DNA of 64,000 nt from Alteromonas indica (GCA_003056425.1 PYVY01000016.1:1-64000), one strand, 5' to 3'. Shown: positions 50,130 through 59,681, counted from the first letter of the stretch. A program made the numbers and translations. Notes: a model not told the origin generated them from the letters alone.

Positions 50130-50264
50130 ATGATTAAATCATTTACCAAGTTCTTTCAGCGTAAACATCCATACACAGTGGCGTTTTATATTGGAAGAAA
50201 AAACACACAGAAAATCTTCGATTGCAAAATCAAGAAGAAGTCGGAATTGTTTACTGCCGAGTAA
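50130..50264 (+). CDS. Small basic protein, 44 residues
   Basis: A near-consensus Shine-Dalgarno AGGAGG lies six bases before the ATG at 50130, in a region without other signals, and the frame ends with TAA at 50262-50264. The product (starts MIKSFTKFFQRKHPYTVAFY) is basic with ten Lys and several aromatic residues. No family recognised. The very strong ribosome-binding site is the main reason to call it. Confidence 0.55.
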   Translation: MIKSFTKFFQRKHPYTVAFYIGRKNTQKIFDCKIKKKSELFTAE

Positions 50265-50600
50265 CTGGCAACAACATGAATCAAACAGGGTTACCTGTTG
50301 ATTTAACTTACCGTGAGCACACTGCTCGCAGCCTTAACTTTTAACGGAAAGTAAGTAAGACCTCTACCAACTTGTTGGTCAGGCCCTACCCGATAAAAGC
50401 GAAACACCTCATGGTTAAGTGCCCCCAGCGGCAGTATTTGAAGCTATTATAAGCTTTAACTCAGGCATTTTTTGTGTACGTAAATAACCCCGTTGCCTGG
50501 CAACGGGGTTAATTTTTGGCATCTATAAACCAGGTAGTTTGCAACGAGCCTGCCTTAGCCGTTTCACATACTATCCCTCTGCACCCTCGTGTTACCCCCT
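50265..50600. other. Intergenic region with a terminator
   Basis: About 340 bases. Only the hairpin at 50485-50517 is recognised. Confidence 0.5.
50485..50517 (+). terminator. Strong hairpin terminator
   Basis: AACCCCGTTGCC paired with GGCAACGGGGTT, followed by AATTTTT. It lies between the small gene at 50130 and the convergent porin gene. Confidence 0.85.
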
Positions 50601-51830
50601 TTAAAAAGTGAAATCCCATTGCACTCTAAAGCGGTTATCAGAAAACTGTTCGGTATTCAAAGCGTGTAAATCAAATCGCGTAAAATCTACCGACAGCTTA
50701 TTGTTATGCCCTGCAAAGTACCAATTAAGACCAACACTGTGCTCTTCATTTTTGCGATCTTCTTCCGCCTGTTGTGATGTGTAGGTAGCATATCGGCCGA
50801 CGACCTCCAACGGCTTCGGCCACCACTGCCATACGCTATTCAATAAGTAACCTGCTTGAATATAGTAGCCATCTAACGATAGATCATTCTGGTTTTGTGC
50901 ACTTACCTCTTTCTCATGGTATTCTGCTTGCGCACTAAAGCCTTTATACATCAACGCCATATCTACATTGTATTGGTTTATTTTGGTCAATGAATGTGGC
51001 AGGGGCGTGGCATCGATTGCTTCTTGCACTTCTTTCCAAAGGCCTAACTGGCCACCACCTGATGAGGAAAATCGGCTATATTGACCTTCGTTCCACGCGT
51101 GGGCATAGCCAATTGATAATGCAGGGGTAGTATGGGTGGCTAAGTCGGCTGTGGTAAAGTCTACGCCACCGCCTAACGGATTCCATTGCACGCGCGCAAA
51201 GTACAACGGCTTGCCGGGACTCGACAAACTGTTACCACGCCCCGTACCAGCACCGATACCTACCCAGTAATTGACATCGGCAAGGGTGTCAGGATTGAGC
51301 CGGCCATAAACAGATATTGCATTGTGTCTATCTATCGTAAACATACGATTAATAATGGAACGGTCGATAAGTTGCTGCTCGCCACTACTAACACTGCGCT
51401 CTCGTGAATATTCCATCTTCCACTGCCCAATCTTCACGTTCAGCTGTGCATATTTTTCAATCGCCAGGCCATAATCTATAAAGTAGCCATCAGCCAGCTC
51501 AAACTGAGAAAAGTAGCGTATCCACGGCTGGTAAATATGCCCTTCTATTTTCAACCGGGCGCGATTGATATTAAGCTTGCTGTCTGACTCGGCCAAAAAG
51601 TCGTCAGTTTCACGGGGATCATCAACATACTGGGAAGTATAGCGAATTTGCGCACGTGTATTGATGGTTGCCGACGCTATCGAACTATCATCACCAATAC
51701 TGAACCCTGTTCCGGTTGGGTTTAATGAATGCGCTTCAGCAGCTTGAGCAAAACGAGTTGTGATGGCGATGGGCGCCGTTATACACGCAATAAAAACGGC
51801 GGCTCGCTGACATTGTTGAAGATTTATCAA
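50601..51830 (-). CDS. Phosphate-selective porin-type (OprO/OprP-like) outer-membrane porin
   Basis: 409 residues with a signal peptide (to about AQAAE). Barrel-type alternation covers the whole mature part and it ends with F (VQWDFTF). NINRARLKIEGHIYQPWIRYFSQFELADG, KIGQWKMEYSRERSVSSGEQQLIDRSI and the closing LSVDFTRFD are typical of the porin O/P family. It admits phosphate or other anions. A TGTCAT-containing operator region lies upstream, consistent with control by phosphate starvation, which is inference. Confidence 0.88.
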   Translation of the reverse strand: MINLQQCQRAAVFIACITAPIAITTRFAQAAEAHSLNPTGTGFSIGDDSSIASATINTRAQIRYTSQYVDDPRETDDFLAESDSKLNINRARLKIEGHIYQPWIRYFSQFELADGYFIDYGLAIEKYAQLNVKIGQWKMEYSRERSVSSGEQQLIDRSIINRMFTIDRHNAISVYGRLNPDTLADVNYWVGIGAGTGRGNSLSSPGKPLYFARVQWNPLGGGVDFTTADLATHTTPALSIGYAHAWNEGQYSRFSSSGGGQLGLWKEVQEAIDATPLPHSLTKINQYNVDMALMYKGFSAQAEYHEKEVSAQNQNDLSLDGYYIQAGYLLNSVWQWWPKPLEVVGRYATYTSQQAEEDRKNEEHSVGLNWYFAGHNNKLSVDFTRFDLHALNTEQFSDNRFRVQWDFTF

Positions 51831-51888
51831 AACAGATTCCGGAAGTGGTATTGCATCGAGCCGCGCAGTCTAAAGCGAACGTATTTGG

Positions 51889-51928
51889 TGTCAAGCGGTT
51901 TGTCATAAATATGACACAAAAGTGTCAT
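51889..51928 (-). promoter_or_regulatory. Candidate porin promoter and TGTCAT operator
   Basis: TTGACA on the minus strand (51894-51889) is preceded, at 51901-51916, by the palindrome TGTCATAAATATGACA and by another TGTCAT at 51923-51928, 22 bases (two helical turns) from the first. TGTCA elements spaced by multiples of 11 resemble Pho boxes, though the orientation here is partly inverted. Confidence 0.5.
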
Positions 51929-52035
51929 CTATGAACTTTTCGACAAAATTTGTACCAGAATTACTAATGATAAAGTTGGGGTGTTTGACCGGTAAAAAGA
52001 CTTAGGCCCGCATATATACGGGCCTCAATAAACGA

Positions 52036-53181
52036 CTAGCTCATTTCAATAACCGTTCTGATGCTTCGTCCTTCATGCATCAGATCGAAAGCATCGTTGA
52101 TTTGCTGTAGTGGCATCCGATGGGTAATAAATTCTTGTAAACCAAATTCGCCATTTAAATATTGTTCTACAATACCGGGCAGCTCGGAGCGACCTTTTAC
52201 GCCACCAAAAGCCGAGCCGCGCCATACCCGGCCGGTGACCAGCTGAAACGGCCGCGTAGAGATTTCCTGCCCTGCGCCAGCCACCCCAATAATAACCGAT
52301 TCACCCCAACCTTTATGACAGCATTCTAACGCCTGGCGCATCACGTTAACGTTGCCAATGCATTCAAATGAATAGTCCACCCCGCCATCGGTCATTTCAA
52401 CAATCACATCCTGAATGGGTTTATCGTGATGTGTAGGGTTCACCACATCGGTAGCGCCCAGCTGGCGTGCCAGCTCAAATTTACTTTCGTTTATATCAAT
52501 ACCGATAATTTTACTGGCGCCAGCCATACGTGCACCAATAATGGCCGATAAACCAATGCCCCCCAGCCCGAAAATAGCAACCGTATCGCCCTGCTCCACC
52601 TTGGCCGTATTGAGAACTGCACCCATCCCTGTGGTAACACCACACCCTAACAAACAAACTTCGTCTAGGGGGGCTGCCTTATTAACTTTTGCTAACGATA
52701 TTTCCGGCAGTACGGTGTATTCAGAAAAAGTGGAACAGCCCATATAGTGATGCACGGGTTGCCCATCTATAGAAAATCGGCTGGTGCCATCAGGCATCAG
52801 GCCTTTCCCTTGTGTTTCACGTACAGCTTGGCAAAGGTTGGTTTTGCCAGAGCGACAAAACTTACATTCTCCACATTCTGCGGTGTATAAAGGAATAACA
52901 TGATCGCCAACCTCTACACTGGTGACCCCTTCACCGACCATCTCAACAATACCGCCACCTTCATGACCTAAGATAACCGGAAAGAGTCCTTCAGGATCTT
53001 CCCCCGATAGCGTAAACGCGTCAGTATGACAAACTCCCGTGGCCACAATTTTTACTAATACTTCACCTGCTTTTGGTAACTGGACATCCACTTCTTCCAT
53101 TTTAAGTGGCTCTCCCGGCCCCCACGCAACGGCTGCTTTTGCTTTGATCGAGGTTTGCCCTTCACTAATAGATAATGGCAT
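52036..53181 (-). CDS. frmA: Glutathione-dependent formaldehyde dehydrogenase (class III alcohol dehydrogenase)
   Basis: 381 residues. It oxidises S-(hydroxymethyl)glutathione with NAD to detoxify formaldehyde. Catalytic-zinc ligands are in ATGVCHTDAFTLSG and GHEGGGIVE, the structural-zinc cysteines in AECGECKFCRSGKTNLC, and the Rossmann loop is FGLGGIGLSAI. The ATG at 53181 has AGGAG. The N-terminus is slightly longer than in E. coli FrmA. No esterase gene (frmB) follows. A divergent LysR regulator, 114 bases away, probably controls it. Confidence 0.95.
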   Translation of the reverse strand: MPLSISEGQTSIKAKAAVAWGPGEPLKMEEVDVQLPKAGEVLVKIVATGVCHTDAFTLSGEDPEGLFPVILGHEGGGIVEMVGEGVTSVEVGDHVIPLYTAECGECKFCRSGKTNLCQAVRETQGKGLMPDGTSRFSIDGQPVHHYMGCSTFSEYTVLPEISLAKVNKAAPLDEVCLLGCGVTTGMGAVLNTAKVEQGDTVAIFGLGGIGLSAIIGARMAGASKIIGIDINESKFELARQLGATDVVNPTHHDKPIQDVIVEMTDGGVDYSFECIGNVNVMRQALECCHKGWGESVIIGVAGAGQEISTRPFQLVTGRVWRGSAFGGVKGRSELPGIVEQYLNGEFGLQEFITHRMPLQQINDAFDLMHEGRSIRTVIEMS

Positions 53182-53295
53182 TGGTTACTCCTAAGAAGAT
53201 AGTGACTAATTTTGATACACGTAGTGTACTGGCTTTTGCCAGAAGAAATAATATGTGTAAAATGCAATTCATCATTTCATATATGAAATAATAGT

Positions 53296-54180
53296 ATGTC
53301 TCAGTGGATAGGCATCACAGAGTTTGTGCAGGTTGTACAAAGCCAAAGTTTTACCGGCGCCGCCCGGCGCTTGGGCATTAGTGTGGTAAATGTCAGTCGG
53401 CGGATTGCCGCACTGGAAGACCGGCTGGGTGTAAAACTGTTAAATCGCACCACCCGCAAGGTATCGGTTACCGAGGCTGGTAGCTTGTTTTACGACCATT
53501 GCCAGCAATTGGTAGACGGCTTAGAGGTGGCAGAACAAGCAGTCACCGCCATCCAGCATACATTAAAAGGTAAGCTTCATATTACCGCCCCCGCCACCTA
53601 TGGCGATGCCTATATTGCGCCCTTAATAAACCAATTTTTGCAAACCTACCCCGAGCTGCAGATTACTCTTACCCTGACTAACCGGCAATTAGATTTGCTG
53701 GATGCGGGAATCGATGTGGCTGTACGGCTGGGCCAATTGAAAGATTCCAGCCTGGTCACCCGTCGATTGGCCAGCAGACAAATGCATGTATGCGCCAGCG
53801 CCAGCTATTTAAACCAATATGGCATTCCCCAAACGCCGGGCGACCTGGTTAAACATCAGTGTCTGTTGGGGTCCACCGATCAATGGCGGTTTAGTGACAA
53901 GCAAAAAAGTTACCGCTTACCCGTTAGCGGTCGCCTGCGCTGCAATTCTGGCCTGGCGCTATTACAAAGTGCTAAGACAGGGCTAGGGCTCGTGCAATTG
54001 CCGGATTATTACGTAAAGGCAGACCTACAGGCTGGTCGGTTACAAGAGGTACTGATAAATTATCGCGATGCGCCTGAAGGGATCTGGGCAGTATTTACCG
54101 AACATAAAAAGATGAGCCGCAAAGTACGGTTGTTGATTACATTTTTGCATCAGCATTTGCACGCCTCGCACCCGGTATAA
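53296..54180 (+). CDS. LysR-family transcriptional regulator
   Basis: 294 residues: winged helix at 1-60 (QSFTGAARRLGISVVNVSRRIAALEDRLG) and a complete co-inducer domain. It is divergent from the formaldehyde dehydrogenase gene, as is common for formaldehyde-responsive LysR regulators in proteobacteria. Effector unknown. Confidence 0.9.
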   Translation: MSQWIGITEFVQVVQSQSFTGAARRLGISVVNVSRRIAALEDRLGVKLLNRTTRKVSVTEAGSLFYDHCQQLVDGLEVAEQAVTAIQHTLKGKLHITAPATYGDAYIAPLINQFLQTYPELQITLTLTNRQLDLLDAGIDVAVRLGQLKDSSLVTRRLASRQMHVCASASYLNQYGIPQTPGDLVKHQCLLGSTDQWRFSDKQKSYRLPVSGRLRCNSGLALLQSAKTGLGLVQLPDYYVKADLQAGRLQEVLINYRDAPEGIWAVFTEHKKMSRKVRLLITFLHQHLHASHPV

Positions 54181-54264
54181 GCGGTTCGCTTGAACCACAA
54201 AAGTCAGCAGCACGCACTGAAATATGGCACACTAAGAGTTGATTTTGTTTATAAAAGCGTATGT

Positions 54265-55077
54265 ATGGCCAGCCCAATAATATCTCCAAAAAGCCGTGCT
54301 TCTGACCGCGAAAACTCGGCTAACCGGCCCGCCAGTGGCGAGGCAGATGCAAGTCGTCAGGACCAACCAGTATGCGCGCGCTGCGCAGAGCCATGTAATA
54401 CTACCGGCCCCCAATGCGGCGCTTGTGGCGCCATAGCTGATAGTTTTGTTTATCGTAGCCGGGTAGCGGCGGCAGCCCTTGCCTTATTCGGCGGGCTATT
54501 TGGTTTGCACCGTTTTTACCTAAAACAATGGCGCGCGTTATTATATCTTGCTTTTTGTTGGACACCACTGCCCTGGTTAGCTGGCATTGTTGAATGCATT
54601 GTATTTTTGTCGTCTTCGCAAACCGCCTGGAACGCCAAATACAATCAGGGTATTAGTACCGGCCGCGAAAGCGGGAAAGTATTGGGCTTATTTATGATTT
54701 TAGGCTTAGCAATATTCGCCGGCACATTATCATTATTAAGTTGGCTGCCCTTTCAGGCTGCGTCAAACGCCTTTGAGGCGCATCAACAGCAGCGTGCTAT
54801 TGTGGCCGCTACCGAACAGGTTGCTACGGCGACCCAACAATTTGTTAAAGCGCATGGCAGACATCCGCAAAATCTTAGTCAGCTACGCTTAGATAAACAA
54901 ATGTTGGATGACTACGGGCAGTCTATTCAGCTCAGCCGAACGGAACTATCTGCAACATTGCCGGGCCCTAATGGCGGTCAAATTATCATGGTGCCGGTGT
55001 TGATGAACGGTGAAGTACTGTGGGACTGTTCAGGTTCCACACTGGTCGGCTATGCGCTGCCCAGCCAGTGTCGATAA
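54265..55077 (+). CDS. Zinc-ribbon TM2-domain membrane protein
   Basis: About 270 residues from the ATG at 54265; an in-frame TTG at 54190 is the alternative, and no start has a good Shine-Dalgarno. A paired CxxC motif (CARCAEPC and CGACG) forms a likely zinc ribbon at about 37-57. A TM2 domain follows (ALFGGLFGLHRFYLKQWRALLYLAFCW), with a further helix near 150-170 and a C-terminal extracytoplasmic domain with helical and strand character ending SGSTLVGYALPSQCR. TM2 proteins are common and poorly understood. Confidence 0.72.
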   Translation: MASPIISPKSRASDRENSANRPASGEADASRQDQPVCARCAEPCNTTGPQCGACGAIADSFVYRSRVAAAALALFGGLFGLHRFYLKQWRALLYLAFCWTPLPWLAGIVECIVFLSSSQTAWNAKYNQGISTGRESGKVLGLFMILGLAIFAGTLSLLSWLPFQAASNAFEAHQQQRAIVAATEQVATATQQFVKAHGRHPQNLSQLRLDKQMLDDYGQSIQLSRTELSATLPGPNGGQIIMVPVLMNGEVLWDCSGSTLVGYALPSQCR

Positions 55078-55083
55078 ACCCAA

Positions 55084-55683
55084 ATGAATTATCTGGCACA
55101 CTTGTTTTTAGCCCAACCTACAGCGGAGTCCTGTTTTGGTAACTTGCTGGGAGACTTCATGCGCGGCGTGCGCCCCCAGGATTTTTCACCGCCGGTACGC
55201 CAGGGGCTGGCTAACCATCGGCTTGTAGACCGGGAGACTGACGCCCATACCCAGGTGCTGGCCTGTAAAGCATTATTTAGCCCCACCCGGCGGCGATTTG
55301 CCGGGATTATCGTCGATATTGTGTTTGATCATTTTCTAATCCGGCACTGGAGCCAATTTAGCGCTGTGCCGTTTGACGCATTTTGCCAACAGCGCTATAC
55401 ACTATTACAACAGCAGATACCCGCTATGCCTGCGTCTATGCAGCGCACCGTAACCGGCATGGTAGAACATGAATGGCTAAAAGTTTACAGCCAGCTAGAT
55501 GGTGTGAGCCGGGCGCTGGATAATACCGCGGCGCGGATCCGCTTTCGCCATCAATTTGCCGGTAGCATTGATGAAGTTTTACAGCATTACACTACGTTAG
55601 AAAGCGCTTTTCTGGCATTTTTCCCGGACCTGGCCCGTACCGTTGCCCATCAGAATCTCGAAATATCGGGAAGCGCTGGTTAG
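55084..55683 (+). CDS. acpH: ACP phosphodiesterase (AcpH)
   Basis: 199 residues. MNYLAHLFLAQPTAES, LLGDFMRGV, HRLVDRETDAH and VDIVFDHFLIRHW carry the metal-binding His and Asp residues of this HD-like hydrolase, which removes 4'-phosphopantetheine from acyl carrier protein. It starts six bases after the TM2 gene and its end overlaps the convergent DUF445 gene by four bases. Confidence 0.9.
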   Translation: MNYLAHLFLAQPTAESCFGNLLGDFMRGVRPQDFSPPVRQGLANHRLVDRETDAHTQVLACKALFSPTRRRFAGIIVDIVFDHFLIRHWSQFSAVPFDAFCQQRYTLLQQQIPAMPASMQRTVTGMVEHEWLKVYSQLDGVSRALDNTAARIRFRHQFAGSIDEVLQHYTTLESAFLAFFPDLARTVAHQNLEISGSAG

Positions 55684-56975
55684 CTGGCACTGACCACTAC
55701 GTCAATGACCCACTCCAGCCCAAACAAAATACCGCCAATCAGCCCCCCAACCAGCGTGCCGTTAATCCGCACTTTCTGTAGATCTTTGCCTATATTAAGC
55801 TCGATTTGCTCAGCCATTTCCTGGTCATCCCAATTCTCAATAGTGGTTTTAATATGCCGGGTTAAAAAGTCACTGACCTGCGGACCTAAATAGGCAGCAC
55901 TGTTTTCAATTGCTGTATTGATAGTACGGCTAAGTTCGGGCCGCTGGGCAATAGCCTGACCAAAGTCCTTTAACATAGTTTGGATATGGTGACGGGCACG
56001 ACTATCTGGCTTGGCTAGATCCTGCTGTAAAAACACGCGCACATCTTTAAGAATATGGCCCATATACTCATGTAACGGTTGATTTTCCAGCATGGCGTGC
56101 TGCCACTGAGACAACTTACGCCCGGTATCTTCATCGTGTTCTATTTGGTGAATAAGGCGCTGAATGTAACGGTCAAAAGACTGGCGCAAAGGATGCTGTG
56201 GATCGGCGTTAATATCAGCAATAGTACTGACTATCGCCTTGGTAGCTACCTGGGCGCCTTGTTCGCTTATCCATTGAGTTGGCAGGATTTTTTCCAACCG
56301 GCGATATTCTGTGCGCAACCACTGATGCAGTTTTTCCGCCATAAATGCCTGACTCGCCGGGCGCTCTAATAGGGTGGCAGCCTGTGCTATCAACTGGTCA
56401 AGTATCTGCTGGTGCCGGCCTTCTTTTGTCAGCACTCGTAGCGTTCCGCCCGCAAAGGGTCGCATATCTAACTTGGCCAATAGTTTCTTTGCGCTTGCGG
56501 TTAATACGTCCTGCACCGTAGCATCGCTCACCATGTTTAGCGCCCCGGCGCCGGCATCGCTGATAAATTTAGCGCTACGTGCTGCATTTGCAGGCTGTTG
56601 AAGCCACTGCGATAAATGCTCTGCCGGATGGCTCTGCTGTACCAGCGCTTTGATCGCGGGCGGGTTGAAAAACTTCTCTTTGACAAAGTCTGCCAGGTTG
56701 GCCGCTATACGCTGTTTATTGGCGGCCACAATATTAGTATGCGCAATGGGGTAACGGGCCGGAATAGGCTTAAATAGCGCGGTAACGGCAAACCAATCAG
56801 CCAGGCCGCCAACCAGCGCCGCCTCGCTAACCATTTTGAAAAAAGCATTCATGCTGGACCACGAGGCATAAGGAAACACATACTCCAATACCGTGGTGGC
56901 AATAAACAATGCTGCCGCTATCAGGAGGCACCATAGCGCCTGTTGTTTAGCCCGAGCCAGTTGTTGTGCTTTCAA
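55680..56975 (-). CDS. DUF445 (YjiN-like) membrane protein
   Basis: About 431 residues. Two N-terminal helices bracket a short loop (LLIAAALFIATTVLEYVF and AALVGGLADWFAVTALF), followed by a long helical cytoplasmic or periplasmic region and a C-terminal helix (LVGGLIGGILFGLEWVIDVV). This is the DUF445 family, to which YjiN belongs; function unknown. The start is taken as TTG at 56975 because GGAGAG lies before it and the family N-terminus begins near there; GTG at 56987 is the alternative. Confidence 0.85.
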   Translation of the reverse strand: MKAQQLARAKQQALWCLLIAAALFIATTVLEYVFPYASWSSMNAFFKMVSEAALVGGLADWFAVTALFKPIPARYPIAHTNIVAANKQRIAANLADFVKEKFFNPPAIKALVQQSHPAEHLSQWLQQPANAARSAKFISDAGAGALNMVSDATVQDVLTASAKKLLAKLDMRPFAGGTLRVLTKEGRHQQILDQLIAQAATLLERPASQAFMAEKLHQWLRTEYRRLEKILPTQWISEQGAQVATKAIVSTIADINADPQHPLRQSFDRYIQRLIHQIEHDEDTGRKLSQWQHAMLENQPLHEYMGHILKDVRVFLQQDLAKPDSRARHHIQTMLKDFGQAIAQRPELSRTINTAIENSAAYLGPQVSDFLTRHIKTTIENWDDQEMAEQIELNIGKDLQKVRINGTLVGGLIGGILFGLEWVIDVVVSAS

Positions 56976-57035
56976 TACTCTCTCCACCTATAGCAATACA
57001 TTGCAAACGCTTTACTAAAGTACACTATCACCAAT

Positions 57036-57066
57036 AAAAAAGACCTGCATTAGCAGGTCTTTTTGT
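57036..57066 (-). terminator. Terminator of the aldo/keto reductase gene
   Basis: AAAAAGACCTGC-ATTA-GCAGGTCTTTTT, a perfect hairpin with T-runs on both strands, beyond the 3' end of the gene at 57127. Confidence 0.92.
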
Positions 57067-57126
57067 TAGCAAATTTGTCCACTTAGAGGTGGCATCTTGC
57101 TATCGGAAAACAACATTATGCTGTTT

Positions 57127-57930
57127 TTAGTCCCACTTCGGGCCGAAGTCGGGGTCGACAATCCGATCGCCATTATCCAGATTATCAATAAGCTCCAAAT
57201 CTTCTGCGGTTAACTTAACCTTATCGAATTCAAAGTTATCTTTAAGGTGCTCTGCATTGGTTGAAGAAGGTATGGTGTAGTAACCTTTTTCCTTAATCCA
57301 CGCCAATGTCACCTGTGCTGCTGAAGCACCGTGTTGTTGGGCAATGGTATCGAGCGTTTCACTTTTCATCACTTTGCCTACGGCAAATGGCATATAAGCC
57401 GTCACTTTCATGCCAAGCTCTTCTGCGCGTTCTGCTACCTTGCGGTTTTGCATAAACGGGTGCAATTCAATCTGGTTGGTGTAAATTTCACCCTCGCCCA
57501 GAATTTCTACCGCTTTTTCCATTTGTTCAATGGTAAAGTTAGAGACCCCGATATGGCGGGTCAGACCATCTGCTTTGGCTTGCGCCAGGCTTTTGAGATA
57601 CTGCTCCATCGGTACTTTGTCGTCCGGTGAAGGCCAGTGAATAAGTAACAGGTCTACGTGGTCAGTTTTCAGTTTCGCCAGGCTTTCATGCACACTGGGG
57701 ATGAAGCTGTCATTACCAAAACGTTCGTACCATACTTTGGTGGTTAAAAAGAAATCCTCACGGGCGATACCATTAGTTTGGATAGCATCGCCTACTTGTT
57801 CTTCGTTACCATAAATCTGCGCAGTGTCGATGTGTCGAAAGCCAATTTCTAAGGCATCCAACACAGATTGGCGAGCGGTGTCATCTTCAAGTCTAAAGGT
57901 ACCGATACCTGTTTGTGGCATGTTTTCCAT
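57127..57930 (-). CDS. Aldo/keto reductase (DkgB-like)
   Basis: 267 residues; the ATG at 57930 is preceded by AGGAG, with a GTG at 57936 ruled out by spacing. The catalytic tetrad region is visible in GFRHIDTAQIYGNEEQVG (D, Y), LTTKVWYE (K) and LLLIHWPSPD (H), and the cofactor loop in the C-terminal AWIKEKGYYTIPSSTNAEH. It resembles 2,5-diketo-D-gluconate reductase B (DkgB/YafB), which reduces small carbonyls with NADPH. Single gene. Confidence 0.9.
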   Translation of the reverse strand: MENMPQTGIGTFRLEDDTARQSVLDALEIGFRHIDTAQIYGNEEQVGDAIQTNGIAREDFFLTTKVWYERFGNDSFIPSVHESLAKLKTDHVDLLLIHWPSPDDKVPMEQYLKSLAQAKADGLTRHIGVSNFTIEQMEKAVEILGEGEIYTNQIELHPFMQNRKVAERAEELGMKVTAYMPFAVGKVMKSETLDTIAQQHGASAAQVTLAWIKEKGYYTIPSSTNAEHLKDNFEFDKVKLTAEDLELIDNLDNGDRIVDPDFGPKWD

Positions 57931-58124
57931 GTTCACTCCTGCATATTGATAAATTGTCGCGCTGCCAGCAATAAAAAATCATAAAGCTTACCCAGCGCGT
58001 CGTACCAGTTTCCCTACGCAAGGTAATAACGAACAGATCGATTTCAAGGACCAGCGCCCGGTCAGCGTAGACCAACACCTGCAAGGTGAGCTTATATGCC
58101 ACTTTTGGCCTTTAGTTAACCTGG

Positions 58125-58154
58125 CCAAAAAAAACGAAGCCTTATAGGGCTTCG
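58125..58154 (-). terminator. Terminator after rluB
   Basis: On the minus strand CGAAGCC-CTATAA-GGCTTCG followed by eight T residues, just beyond the rluB stop. Confidence 0.92.
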
Positions 58155-58183
58155 CTTTGAGTTAAACAAGATGGTAATTGCGC

Positions 58184-59047
58184 TTACCGGCGCTTGGCCG
58201 GAGCCCCGGTTTTACGGGTACGATGCTTTTTCACGGACCGTCGCATGCGGCTCAAACGGGCATGATCCAGCTTTGTCTGGCGGTTATCAATCAGACTGGT
58301 TTCTTCTGGAGCAAGCTGAACCAGTTTACGTAACTGGTTGACATCTTCCAATGGCAGTTCCACCCAGGCGCCCAGAGGCAAACGCTTTTGCAGTTCAATC
58401 GGCCCATAACGTACGCGCAACAAACGGCTCACCTGTACCTCTTGTGACTCCCACAGGCGCCGTACTTCGCGGTTACGGCCTTCCTGTAGCGTTACGTTGT
58501 ACCACTGGTTCATGCTTTCATCATCGTTGGAACGGGCTTTAATACTGGTGAACTTAGCCACGCCATCGTCTAGTTCTACGCCTTTACGTAATACCGCCAG
58601 GGTCTTAGGAGAGACTTCACCAAACACCCGCACCGCATATTCGCGCTCTACTTCACATTTTGGATGCATCAGCCGGTTGGCCAGCTCGCCGTCGTTGGTA
58701 AACAACAACAAGCCACTGGTATTGATATCCAGACGCCCCACCGCTATCCAACGCCCCAGCCGTATCGCCGGTAGGCGTTCAAATACCGTTGGCCGGCCTT
58801 CCGGGTCTGATCGGCTGCATAACTCGCCTTCAGGCTTGTTGTACATCAATACCCGGCACACTGGCTTTTCAGTCTGGCGAGACAGTAAGTGGCCATCGAC
58901 CCGAATTTGTCCCACCGGCTCAACCCGATCGCCTAAGGTGGCGATAGTGCCATCTACCGAGACCCGGCCTTGTTCAATCCACCGCTCCATTTCGCGGCGA
59001 GAGCCCAGGCCCTGATTGGCCAGTACTTTTTGTAATTTTTCACTCAT
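58184..59047 (-). CDS. rluB: 23S rRNA pseudouridine synthase RluB
   Basis: About 287 residues from the ATG at 59047, which overlaps the end of scpB; an in-frame start 41 codons earlier inside scpB is not favoured. S4-like domain at the N-terminus (KVLANQGLGSRREMERWIEQGRVSVDG), catalytic GRLDINTSGLLLF (Asp), NREVRRLWES motif and a basic tail (KHRTRKTGAP). It makes the pseudouridine at the 23S helix 93 region. The scpA-scpB-rluB order is conserved in gammaproteobacteria. Confidence 0.95.
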   Translation of the reverse strand: MSEKLQKVLANQGLGSRREMERWIEQGRVSVDGTIATLGDRVEPVGQIRVDGHLLSRQTEKPVCRVLMYNKPEGELCSRSDPEGRPTVFERLPAIRLGRWIAVGRLDINTSGLLLFTNDGELANRLMHPKCEVEREYAVRVFGEVSPKTLAVLRKGVELDDGVAKFTSIKARSNDDESMNQWYNVTLQEGRNREVRRLWESQEVQVSRLLRVRYGPIELQKRLPLGAWVELPLEDVNQLRKLVQLAPEETSLIDNRQTKLDHARLSRMRRSVKKHRTRKTGAPAKRR

Positions 59048-59681
59048 GGGTGCTAATGCCCTTTGGTTCAGTATTATCGTTCGTACGGTCTGGTTGAACA
59101 GACGGTACCTCTTTTTTCTCACCTGACTTGTCAGTTGCCTCGTTGGCCAGCGCCACAAAAGCGTCCGCACTGGGTAACTGCGACAGTGAGGTTAACGAAA
59201 AATAGTCAAGAAATGCGCCGGTGGTGGCGTATAACGCCGGCTTGCCAGCCACCTCTTTATAACCGACCACTTTTATCCATTCGCGTTCGGTTAGTGTTTT
59301 TATAATGTTACTGCTTACCGCCACGCCCCGAACCTGTTCTATTTCTCCACGGGTAATGGGTTGCCGATATGCAATGAGCGCCAGTGTTTCCAGCATAGCT
59401 CGGGAATAGCGTGGTGCCGATTCCTGCCACAATACGCCTAACCACGGGGCCAGGCTATCCAGTGACTGAAACCGATAGCCGGTAGCCACTTTCACCAGTT
59501 GCACGCCCCGGGGCTGATAATCCAGTACCAATGCCGCCAGGATGTCATCCAACGCTTTGTCCGAGACGATAAAATCAGCCAATACTGTTGCTTTTAAATG
59601 CGCTTTGCTGACGGGTTTATCCGCTACAAACAAGGTAGCTTCAACCAGTTGTTTCAGCTGCTCTGGATTAATCTTTTTCAT
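59040..59681 (-). CDS. scpB: Segregation and condensation protein B (ScpB)
   Basis: 213 residues, a winged-helix kleisin partner: LKQLVEATLFVADKPVS, VATGYRFQSLDSLAPWL, RYSRAMLETLALIAYRQPITRGEIEQVRGV and LPALYATTGAFLDYFSL blocks. With ScpA it forms the SMC-kleisin complex, or in relatives of this group a MukBEF-independent chromosome organiser. It overlaps scpA by 14 bases and rluB by eight. Confidence 0.95.
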   Translation of the reverse strand: MKKINPEQLKQLVEATLFVADKPVSKAHLKATVLADFIVSDKALDDILAALVLDYQPRGVQLVKVATGYRFQSLDSLAPWLGVLWQESAPRYSRAMLETLALIAYRQPITRGEIEQVRGVAVSSNIIKTLTEREWIKVVGYKEVAGKPALYATTGAFLDYFSLTSLSQLPSADAFVALANEATDKSGEKKEVPSVQPDRTNDNTEPKGISTHE

